A stretch of DNA of 5,155 nucleotides from Bacillota bacterium (GTDB taxonomy: Bacteria; Bacillota; Desulfotomaculia; Desulfotomaculales; Desulfallaceae). The stretch is taken from positions 1 to 5,155 of the forward strand of contig WQUS01000166.1 in the NCBI GenBank assembly GCA_009781965.1, read 5' to 3'. Below are positions 1 to 4,454 of the stretch, in pieces. Position numbers and translations under genes: made by a program. How positions within the stretch are numbered: position 1 is the stretch's first letter; each line of letters begins with the position of its first letter. The notes under the pieces were generated by a model. It was given only the letters and a program-made list of their open reading frames with translations, did no database searches and was not told the origin of the DNA.

Positions 1-50
1 ATTGTTACCGGGCGCATTTGGTTAATTTCCCTGCCGTTTAATCTGTCCAT
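1..50 (-). CDS. rph: ribonuclease PH, N-terminal fragment (runs off the left edge)
   Basis: Only the first 16 complete codons are present, reading MDRLNGREINQMRPVT on the minus strand. This matches the conserved start of ribonuclease PH (R-x-x-G-R-x(5)-R-P-[VI]; B. subtilis Rph begins MRHDGRQHDELRPI). RNase PH is a phosphate-dependent 3'-5' exoribonuclease that trims tRNA precursors. The start ATG (48-50) has an excellent ribosome binding site, AGGAGG at 56-61, five bases upstream. Context supports the call: in B. subtilis rph directly follows gerM, and here a gerM homologue lies upstream on the same strand with an amidase gene between them. The catalytic core is outside the window, so the identification rests on this short motif, the start signals and synteny. 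Confidence 0.82.
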   Translation of the reverse strand, partial: MDRLNGREINQMRPVT

Positions 51-69
51 GGCTGCCTCCTCGGTTCGT

Positions 70-99
70 ATTATTCCAGTGTATCAACATTTTGGTCAA
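70..99 (-). promoter_or_regulatory. predicted vegetative (sigma-A type) promoter of rph
   Basis: On the minus strand, a -35 box TTGACC (94-99, 5 of 6 to TTGACA) is followed after 18 bp by a -10 box AATAAT (70-75, 5 of 6 to TATAAT). The bases TGG directly before the -10 give an extended -10 motif. Transcription would start near 63, leaving a very short leader of about a dozen bases that contains the AGGAGG site of rph. It lies downstream of a minus-strand terminator, so rph would be transcribed separately from the amidase gene. Confidence 0.55.
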
Positions 100-109
100 A
101 TTGGTCAAA
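92..109 (-). repeat. tandem 9-bp direct repeat overlapping the rph -35 region
   Basis: The nonamer TTTGACCAA (minus strand) occurs twice in immediate tandem, at 101-109 and 92-100, with no mismatch. The copy nearer to rph contains the predicted -35 box. Tandem sites of one helical turn or less over a -35 box can be regulator sites, but they could equally be a chance duplication. No regulator can be named. Confidence 0.5.
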
Positions 110-159
110 GGCTTTCTTTTAGCCGCAGCTTGCTTTTGGTTTATTGTACCACAAACACC

Positions 160-169
160 GAACAGTAAC
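160..169 (+). repeat. GAACAGTAAC short repeat, solitary copy
   Basis: The decamer GAACAGTAAC occurs here and again at 350-359, 2529-2538 and 2543-2552, always intergenic and always in the same orientation. This copy lies just downstream of the terminator T-run, apart from the palindromic element. Confidence 0.5.
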
Positions 170-196
170 AAAAGAACCGGCCTGGTGGGCCGGTCC
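170..196 (-). terminator. intrinsic terminator downstream of the amidase gene
   Basis: Read on the minus strand, GGACCGGCC (196-188) pairs with GGCCGGTTC (182-174) around the 5-base loop CACCA. The stem is nine pairs including one G-T wobble. It is followed at once by TTTTGTTACTG. The plus strand has no T-run on the other side, so orientation is clear. It would end transcripts coming from the amidase gene before the rph promoter. The T-run is short, so efficiency may be moderate. Confidence 0.6.
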
Positions 197-252
197 GGAA
201 ATAATCATTTAGTTACTGGTCAGACCCTGTGTTTGTTAGTAATCATAGCCCA

Positions 253-323
253 GGCACGCAAAACTATTAACCGTAAGCGATTTCTCGGAGAGCATGAGCG
301 CACGGTTAATAGTTTTGCATGCC
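253..323. repeat. palindromic intergenic repeat element, intact copy
   Basis: A perfect 17-bp inverted repeat, GCAAAACTATTAACCGT at 258-274 and its exact reverse complement at 302-318, surrounds a 27-bp centre (275-301). Past one mismatch, four more pairs (GGCA 253-256 with TGCC 320-323) extend the arms. The segment 261-309 recurs at 2401-2449 with only 2 mismatches in 49, and the right flank (320-359) recurs at 2514-2552, so this is a dispersed repeat and not a private hairpin. No transposase gene is present. It resembles REP- or MITE-like non-autonomous elements. It also creates a meaningless open frame on the plus strand (residues such as RKRFLGEHERTVNS). Confidence 0.75.
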
Positions 324-338
324 GGCTCGATGCGAAAG

Positions 339-359
339 CAGTAACGTGTGAACAGTAAC
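339..359 (+). repeat. CAGTAAC repeat pair (period 14) flanking the palindromic element
   Basis: CAGTAAC occurs at 339-345 and 353-359, 14 bases apart; the second is part of the longer TGTGAACAGTAAC (347-359). The same 14-base spacing is seen at 2532-2552 beside the second palindromic element, so the pair belongs to the repeated unit. Confidence 0.6.
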
Positions 360-376
360 ATTATTTATTGTTATTT

Positions 377-2149
377 TTAGTTGTTTGGCGCAAAATAACT
401 GTTTAGCGCCCGGCCCAGAGCCTCGGCTATATTTTGGCGCGTTGCGTCCTGGCTCAGCATCTGCTCTTCCCCATAATTCGATATGAAAGCCACTTCGGCC
501 AATACTGCCGGCGTTGTTGCTGTGCGCAGCACCACGTAATTAGCTTGCAGTACCCCCAGGCTGCGCAGGCCCAGAGTGCGCAAAAGCTCTGACTGCACCA
601 GCGAGGCCAGCCTGCGGTTGTCGTCCTGGCTAATCCCCGGGGCTAAATCGCCTGTGTCCCGGCGGTAGTAGCTGCTGGTACCGTTTGCATCAGGTTTGGT
701 GCTGGCGTTACTGTGGATACTGAGAAATACCTCGGCGCGGTTTTGGTCGGCAATGGCCGTACGTTCTTCAAGGCCCACATAACTGTCGTCGGATCTAGTC
801 ATAATTACTTGCGCGCCGGAGGCGGTTAATACTTGCCGCAGTCTTAACGCGATATCCAGATTGACATCCTTCTCCTTTAATTGATCCGGGCCGATGGCCC
901 CCGGATCGCTTCCGCCATGCCCGGCGTCTATGGCGATCACATGGCCTTTCAGGAAACAGCCGGGTTCCGGGATAAAGACATCCAGATTAAGCTTGGTACG
1001 GTCATCTGACAGGCTGTCCAAGTGAACCGCAGAGCCTTGGAGGTCAAACACCAGGCGCAATACCGGTGGCTCTTGAGTCATCCAGCCGGTTCTTAGCTGT
1101 GATACAGCCGCCGAATTAATGGCTGTTGTTTCAGGCATGTCCGTTGGAGTTACGTTTTTGAGATCCAGAACCAGCCTGTCCGGGTTGGTAAGCATAAACA
1201 TATCATAATTAAGCGGACCATGAGCGGTCAGGGTTATATAAGTATGGCCGTTCTTTTCGCTAACGCCAACTTTGTCCAACAATACCGGGGCGGCAGGTTG
1301 GTTTGGCTGATTGGTCGCGTTTGTCTGGTCGGTATCTTTGGTTTCCACGGCCGGGTCTCCCGGCGCCGGCGATGCTTCGGCTGTTTGGGTATTTAAAAAT
1401 AAACCGGACACCCAGCCAATAACGCCGCCGTTTAACTGTGCGTTAGCTTCATTAGTACTTACTTTTGCCGCCGTACTGCTGCTTTGATTACCGGACGTCG
1501 CCGTGCTGTTGGCGGCTGTCTGGTTATTGACCACGGCCGTACTGCTGAAAGCTGTCTGGTTGTTGGCCGCCGGCTGGTTGGCGGCAACGTTGGCATTGGG
1601 CGCGGCTGTTTCGCTTACCGAGCTTAGCCACCCGGCTACCCAGCCTGTTTTGCCGTTTGGTAAATTAATTTTTACCCATTGCCCGCTGGTCCCGGCGACA
1701 CTAAACTTGGCCCCTTTGTTGACCGTGGTTATTGTGCTGTATGAGCTGCCCGGACCGGAGCGCACATTTACCGAGTCGGCGGTAATGGTGGCCTGTTTCG
1801 TTTTGCCGGCGCTGTTTTGCTGCTGAGTCTGCTGCGTTGGCGTGCTGTCAGCAGTTGCGGTTTCCACCATCCAGCCGGCGATCCAGCCGGTCTGCTGGCC
1901 AAAAGTCACTTTATACCAGTCGCCTTTAGTTTCCAAAACCTGAAAGCGCTGGCCTTTAGGGACTGTCGTAATAATGCTGCTGTTAGTGCCAGGCGCGCTG
2001 CGCAGATTGACGTCGTCATTTTTAACGATGATCGCCGTGGCGGCAAAAACCGCCGTTGCGAAACCAACGCAAACAATTACATATATAAATGAGGCTAAGA
2101 GGCCAATCTTTAAATGGCGTTTCAAATTAGATTTTAAGAGCATCGTCAT
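377..2149 (-). CDS. secreted N-acetylmuramoyl-L-alanine amidase (SH3-SH3-AMIN-Amidase_3)
   Basis: This enzyme cleaves the amide bond between N-acetylmuramic acid and L-alanine of the stem peptide. It is exported: a basic start (KSNLKRHLK) and a hydrophobic stretch (LLASFIYVIVCVGFATA) end in a likely signal peptidase site after VFA. Numbered from the upstream ATG at 2176, two bacterial SH3 domains cover about 48-105 and 129-186, each ending in GW-[IV]-A-G-W. A Q/N/S/T/A-rich linker follows, then an AMIN domain (about 301-402) for envelope targeting, then Amidase_3 (about 411-592). The zinc site is complete: H420 in DAGHGGSDPG, E435 in LKEKDVNL and H488 in SIHSN; catalytic E561 is in LAEVAFISN. 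I chose the start at 2149 because AGAGGG lies just upstream of it, whereas the ATG at 2176 has no ribosome binding site; 2143 is also possible. The subfamily is uncertain (AmiC- or CwlD-like catalytic domain), so no symbol is given. Confidence 0.95.
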   Translation of the reverse strand: MTMLLKSNLKRHLKIGLLASFIYVIVCVGFATAVFAATAIIVKNDDVNLRSAPGTNSSIITTVPKGQRFQVLETKGDWYKVTFGQQTGWIAGWMVETATADSTPTQQTQQQNSAGKTKQATITADSVNVRSGPGSSYSTITTVNKGAKFSVAGTSGQWVKINLPNGKTGWVAGWLSSVSETAAPNANVAANQPAANNQTAFSSTAVVNNQTAANSTATSGNQSSSTAAKVSTNEANAQLNGGVIGWVSGLFLNTQTAEASPAPGDPAVETKDTDQTNATNQPNQPAAPVLLDKVGVSEKNGHTYITLTAHGPLNYDMFMLTNPDRLVLDLKNVTPTDMPETTAINSAAVSQLRTGWMTQEPPVLRLVFDLQGSAVHLDSLSDDRTKLNLDVFIPEPGCFLKGHVIAIDAGHGGSDPGAIGPDQLKEKDVNLDIALRLRQVLTASGAQVIMTRSDDSYVGLEERTAIADQNRAEVFLSIHSNASTKPDANGTSSYYRRDTGDLAPGISQDDNRRLASLVQSELLRTLGLRSLGVLQANYVVLRTATTPAVLAEVAFISNYGEEQMLSQDATRQNIAEALGRALNSYFAPNN

Positions 2150-2153
2150 ATTT

Positions 2154-2159
2154 CCCTCT
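2154..2159 (-). promoter_or_regulatory. ribosome binding site that sets the amidase start
   Basis: AGAGGG on the minus strand sits 4 bases before the ATG at 2149 and 10 before the ATG at 2143. It lies inside the longer reading frame that begins at 2176, where the sequence just upstream (AATAAAAT) has no Shine-Dalgarno match. This favours an internal start and a protein of about 590 residues. Confidence 0.55.
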
Positions 2160-2206
2160 CTCTCGGAAAAATTCATATTTTATTCAACTATTCGACAGAA
2201 TATATG

Positions 2207-2227
2207 AAAAGCCTGCCCAGGACAGGC
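2207..2227 (-). promoter_or_regulatory. small hairpin plus T-run in the amidase leader
   Basis: Minus strand: GCCTG (2227-2223) and CAGGC (2215-2211) flank a 7-base loop and are followed by TTTT (2210-2207). It lies within the predicted leader of about 108 bases between the amidase promoter and its start codon. It could be a weak terminator or attenuator, or only a short hairpin. The stem is only 5-6 pairs, so support is low. Confidence 0.3.
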
Positions 2228-2263
2228 GGCAGATGGCAAATAATATTCTTAACTACCTTAAGT

Positions 2264-2292
2264 ATTATATTATTGACACCGTTCGATAACAA
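2264..2292 (-). promoter_or_regulatory. predicted vegetative promoter of the amidase gene
   Basis: Minus strand: -35 TTGTTA (2292-2287, 4 of 6), a 17-bp spacer, then a perfect -10 TATAAT (2269-2264). Transcription would start near 2257, giving a leader of about 108 bases. The -35 box overlaps the T-run of the terminator at 2291-2314, so upstream transcription is stopped exactly where this promoter begins. An imperfect dyad, CTTAA-N5-TTAAG (2248-2262), straddles the expected start point and could be an operator. Confidence 0.55.
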
Positions 2293-2314
2293 AAAGTTCC
2301 CTGCTGAGGGAACT
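2287..2314 (-). terminator. intrinsic terminator just upstream of the amidase promoter
   Basis: Minus strand: AGTTCCC (2314-2308), loop TCAGCA, then GGGAACT (2301-2295), a perfect 7-bp stem, followed by TTTTGTTA (2294-2287). It faces the same way as gerM but lies more than 300 bases beyond the strong gerM terminator. It therefore either backs that one up or ends a transcript that starts between 2315 and 2625. Confidence 0.6.
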
Positions 2315-2316
2315 AT

Positions 2317-2385
2317 CGGTAAACTCGAAGTTCGAGGTTCGAAGTTCGAAGTTCGAGACTATGCTGTGCTTGCTCATACGCAAAG
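2317..2385 (+). repeat. 69-nt direct repeat, copy A, with TTCGAA heptamer array
   Basis: This stretch matches 2443-2511 over 69 nt with 6 mismatches and no gaps. Its left half is a run of the 7-base unit GTTCGAA or GTTCGAG (four units after an initial CTCGAA). Its right half is a unique tail, CTATGCTGTGCTTGCTCATA, followed by CGCAAAG. The heptamer unit contains the palindrome TTCGAA. No coding potential is supported. Confidence 0.75.
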
Positions 2386-2391
2386 TGAATA

Positions 2392-2552
2392 CGGCAGGCT
2401 AAACTATTAACCGAAAGCGATTTCTCGAAGAGCATGAGCGCACGGTTAACTCGAAGTTCGAAGTTCGAGATTCGAAGTTCGAGACTATGCTATGCTTGCT
2501 CATACGTAAAGCCTGCCGGCTCGATGCTGAACAGTAACCTGTGAACAGTAAC
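2392..2552 (+). repeat. palindromic intergenic repeat element, interrupted copy
   Basis: Positions 2401-2449 match 261-309 (47 of 49) and 2514-2552 match 320-359 closely. Here the right arm of the palindrome stops after CGGTTAA (2443-2449), and 64 bases (2450-2513) stand where the intact copy has ten. An outer pair, CGGCAGGCT (2392-2400) and AGCCTGCCG (2510-2518), suggests the original outer arms survive. The inserted material is copy B of the heptamer-array repeat. Two CAGTAAC units with period 14 close the element, as at 339-359. Confidence 0.7.
2443..2511 (+). repeat. 69-nt direct repeat, copy B, inserted in the palindromic element
   Basis: This is the second copy of 2317-2385. The heptamer array differs in order: it contains an exact 14-bp tandem duplication, TTCGAAGTTCGAGA at 2457-2470 and 2471-2484. 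The tail (CTATGCT, GCTTGCTCATACG, AAAG) is nearly unchanged. It sits in the right arm of the interrupted palindromic element. Confidence 0.75.
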
Positions 2553-2625
2553 TTTTAGTTTTTTCGTCCGAGCTTTTCAGGCTGTTAATCCTTGGTATTC
2601 TAAAAAGAAAAAATAAGCCTGGCGT

Positions 2626-2660
2626 AAAAAAGAAGCCCGGCTGATCAATAGGGCTTCTTT
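2626..2660 (-). terminator. strong intrinsic terminator of gerM
   Basis: Minus strand: AAAGAAGCCC (2660-2651) pairs perfectly over 10 bp with GGGCTTCTTT (2638-2629) around a 12-base loop. Three more T residues (2628-2626) follow, making a run of six. It begins about 50 bases after the gerM stop codon, the usual place and form of a rho-independent terminator. Confidence 0.85.
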
Positions 2661-2709
2661 AGCGAACCGTATGCTATTTGCCTAATTATCTACCTACCTA
2701 TCGACCTAA

Positions 2710-3348
2710 CTAGGCGGCGCTGATTATTTCGTCGTCCCGCTGCAGCGGAGTACTTACCCCCACATGCCCGGCGATGCTGTCTACTATTTTGCCAGCCACT
2801 CTGATTTGCACTTCTTTTACGGTGCTAAACTGGGTGAGCGTATCAACAATTGAATACACAGTTAGATATTCCGCATTGGAGCCGCCGCTGTGTTTGCTGA
2901 TCAACTCCTGGCTGAAGTCAACGGTACACAAACCGTCACTGATGTTAATATCCAGCAGTTTAGTGCCGGCAGGGATGGTAGGGCTAAGGGATTTATCTTG
3001 GGGACCGCTAATTAAGGCCTGGATTGTTTCCCTGGCGATACCGACAACATTGGGGATTTCTCTTTGCTCGGCGGTCAGTTGACCGTCTTGATTGGCAAAA
3101 TACATCACTACCGTGGTCTTGTCCACAAGATTGGCCAGCGTTGGCAGGGTATCCCCTGCTGCCGGGGGCGCGGCGCTTCTGGTGAGAGTGATTACTTTCT
3201 CCGTCGGGGGCGCGGCGCTTTTGGTAAGGGTGATTGTTTTCTCCGTCGTGTCGGCTGTTTTTTCAGTTTGTTGGTTAAAACAACCGCCGGTATAAAGAAT
3301 TAAGCCGATTACCCCCAGATAAAGAAAAAATTTAACCACTGATTTCAT
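2710..3348 (-). CDS. gerM: GerMN-domain lipoprotein (sporulation/germination protein GerM family)
   Basis: A 212-residue predicted lipoprotein. A hydrophobic signal (residues 5-20) ends in TGGC, a slightly unusual lipobox, with Cys23 as the lipid anchor. Residues 24-75 form a polar linker holding a 14-residue tandem duplication (35-48 and 49-62, TEK-[TV]-ITLT-[KR]-SAAPP). One GerMN domain spans about 78-190, with family landmarks VVMYFANQDGQLTAEQREI, LISGP, IPAGTKLLDI, VDFSQEL and VYSIVDTLTQF. B. subtilis GerM has two GerMN domains and is needed for proper sporulation and germination; single-domain versions are usual in other Firmicutes. AAGGAGG lies at 3360-3366, 11 bases before the ATG. Upstream is a sigma-E-like promoter; a strong terminator follows the gene. 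The family call is secure. The precise role here is inferred from B. subtilis. Confidence 0.9.
   Translation of the reverse strand: MKSVVKFFLYLGVIGLILYTGGCFNQQTEKTADTTEKTITLTKSAAPPTEKVITLTRSAAPPAAGDTLPTLANLVDKTTVVMYFANQDGQLTAEQREIPNVVGIARETIQALISGPQDKSLSPTIPAGTKLLDINISDGLCTVDFSQELISKHSGGSNAEYLTVYSIVDTLTQFSTVKEVQIRVAGKIVDSIAGHVGVSTPLQRDDEIISAA
3163..3246 (-). repeat. 42-bp in-frame tandem duplication inside gerM
   Basis: The units 3205-3246 and 3163-3204 match at 37 of 42 positions; the differences are mostly silent (T/V and K/R at protein level). They encode the doubled linker segment TEK-[TV]-ITLT-[KR]-SAAPP between the lipid anchor and the GerMN domain. Confidence 0.85.
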
Positions 3349-3387
3349 CTTTGCGTTTTCCTCCTTGCCAGGGTTGTCCTTTTTTTA

Positions 3388-3416
3388 TGTGTATGACCGA
3401 CGCAGGCGGATTATGA
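3388..3416 (-). promoter_or_regulatory. predicted sigma-E-type promoter of gerM
   Basis: Minus strand: TCATAAT (3416-3410) resembles the sigma-E -35 consensus kmATAtt. After 14 bp comes CATACACA (3395-3388), matching 7 of 8 of the -10 consensus CATACAnT. Spacing is in the sigma-E range. Transcription would start near 3380, about 30 bases before the gerM start codon. Sigma-E is the early mother-cell sigma factor of sporulation, and gerM of B. subtilis is known to be expressed under it. I saw no convincing vegetative promoter in this interval. Confidence 0.55.
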
Positions 3417-3486
3417 TTAAAAAAAGACAACATATATATCATGGCGGCGGAAAAAATAAATTATATATTATGCCGGGGGTAAGTAA

Positions 3487-4431
3487 ATGAACATAAAAAT
3501 AAATTTTATCCGGGCGGCGGCGATTGCTTGGTGTATTTGTTTTTTATTGCCATTGGGCGTCATGGCGGACGCCGGCTGTCCTTATTGCCGGATGGGCGCC
3601 CGGGAATACCGGGTGTTGGCCCCTGCCGAGCAAGCGGTGCGGGGGCCCAGTGTGGAGCAGCTGCAAAAGATGTTAAAAAAAGTAGGCTATTATGACGGTC
3701 CGGTTAACGGCATTTATGATTTGCGGACCGTGGAGTCGGTGAGGAAATTTCAAAAAGAAGCGGCGCTCGCAGCGGACGGAGTAGTCGGCCGTCATACGTG
3801 GCGGGTATTGGATCAGGACTATTGCCTGGTAACCGGCAACAAGGCCATTCCAGGTCCGCAGGGGGCGGTAAGTATAGTGGTGGATATCGCGCAACGTAAA
3901 CTGACCGTATTTTCGGACGGTGAACCTTTCAAACAATATACGGTGGCGGTAGGAAAATATCAAACGCCGTCGCCGGTGGGCAATTTTAAGGTGCTGCGCC
4001 GGGCGCTGCATGATGGCAGTGATTTTGGCACCCGTTGGATGGGCTTGAATGTTCTCTGGGGTTCTTATGGGATTCACGGGACGAACAGGCCGGATTCCAT
4101 AGGCAGCTATGCCAGTCACGGCTGTGTCAGAATGAATAATCGCGATGTGGAGGAAATTTATCCTTGGGTGAACCCCGGTACCAGGGTCGTTTTGCTGGGC
4201 AACTTTTTTGACTATCAGATCCAGCAATATCGATTGTTAAAAATGGACGACACAGGCGGCGATGTAATGGAGGTACAGTTCAGACTGCGCAGGCTCGGTT
4301 ATTATGACGGTCCCATTGACGGCATCATGGGCTCCGGTACGGCGCAAGCCGTGGCGCGGTTAAGAAAGAATAAAGGACTGCCGGAGGGTGACTGTGTGGA
4401 TCGGCAGGTGTACCAACTGCTGGGATTATAG
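3487..4431 (+). CDS. L,D-transpeptidase (YkuD) flanked by two peptidoglycan-binding domains
   Basis: A 314-residue exported enzyme predicted to form 3-3 peptidoglycan cross-links or to attach proteins to the wall. The signal peptide spans residues 1-27, with likely cleavage after VMA. The mature start has CPYC (31-34). A PG_binding_1 domain (about 54-108) includes VGYYDGPVNGIYDLRTVESVRKFQ. The YkuD domain (about 126-238) carries IHGTN (196-200) and SHGCVRM (210-216) with catalytic Cys213, H211 and R215, all intact. A second PG_binding_1 domain (about 255-313) repeats the motif as LGYYDGPIDGI. GGGGGT ends seven bases before the ATG as ribosome binding site. It is transcribed away from gerM; no clear vegetative promoter was found, only TATATT at 3464-3469 without a matching -35. 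It converges with the next gene, 23 bases apart, with no obvious terminator between. YkuD proteins in spore formers often serve sporulation, but that is inference here. Confidence 0.95.
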   Translation: MNIKINFIRAAAIAWCICFLLPLGVMADAGCPYCRMGAREYRVLAPAEQAVRGPSVEQLQKMLKKVGYYDGPVNGIYDLRTVESVRKFQKEAALAADGVVGRHTWRVLDQDYCLVTGNKAIPGPQGAVSIVVDIAQRKLTVFSDGEPFKQYTVAVGKYQTPSPVGNFKVLRRALHDGSDFGTRWMGLNVLWGSYGIHGTNRPDSIGSYASHGCVRMNNRDVEEIYPWVNPGTRVVLLGNFFDYQIQQYRLLKMDDTGGDVMEVQFRLRRLGYYDGPIDGIMGSGTAQAVARLRKNKGLPEGDCVDRQVYQLLGL

Positions 4432-4454
4432 CTTGGCGGTTAACTTTATAAACC

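Larger units (their letters stand above)
2315..2625. other. non-coding interval between the two minus-strand terminators
   Basis: The gene-free gap between the amidase and gerM is over 500 bases. Apart from the repeats listed separately, 2553-2625 is AT-rich with no recognisable gene, tRNA or riboswitch. Short open frames here (for example plus 2204-2410) are built from repeat sequence and have no plausible ribosome binding site or protein character. Confidence 0.6.

Noticed and set aside
78..85. GATACACT as a possible sigma-E -10 box for rph
   Set aside because: It is close to CATACAnT, but no ATA-type -35 lies 13-15 bp upstream; the vegetative promoter next to it fits better.
92..358. Plus-strand open frame of 88 codons between rph and the amidase gene
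   Set aside because: It starts with TTG without a ribosome binding site, lies antisense over the rph promoter and a terminator, and its second half is translated palindromic repeat.
1503..2207. Three plus-strand open frames (1503-1826, 1817-2092, 1974-2207) opposite the amidase N-terminal half
   Set aside because: They are antisense shadows of a clearly real gene with intact domains on the minus strand.
2204..2410. Plus-strand open frame upstream of the amidase gene
   Set aside because: It crosses the amidase promoter, a terminator and the heptamer repeat; no ribosome binding site and no protein-like composition.
2317..2511. Possible CRISPR array (repeated units in an intergenic region)
   Set aside because: The period is 7 bp with no unique spacers, and the two larger units are near-identical throughout; no cas genes.
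2774..3303. Plus-strand open frames opposite gerM
   Set aside because: Antisense shadows; the minus-strand frame has lipobox, GerMN domain and ribosome binding site.
3431..3469. AT-rich CATATATATC and TTATATATTATG as a promoter of the L,D-transpeptidase
   Set aside because: Neither has an acceptable -35 at proper spacing for sigma-A, nor a full match to sigma-E, sigma-G or sigma-K patterns.
3580..3588. Lipobox at ADAGC of the L,D-transpeptidase
   Set aside because: The -3 position is Asp and the hydrophobic stretch ends before it; a standard signal peptidase I site after VMA fits better.
3673..4227. 184-codon minus-strand frame within the L,D-transpeptidase gene
   Set aside because: Antisense shadow of a gene with intact YkuD catalytic motifs; its translation resembles no family I know.
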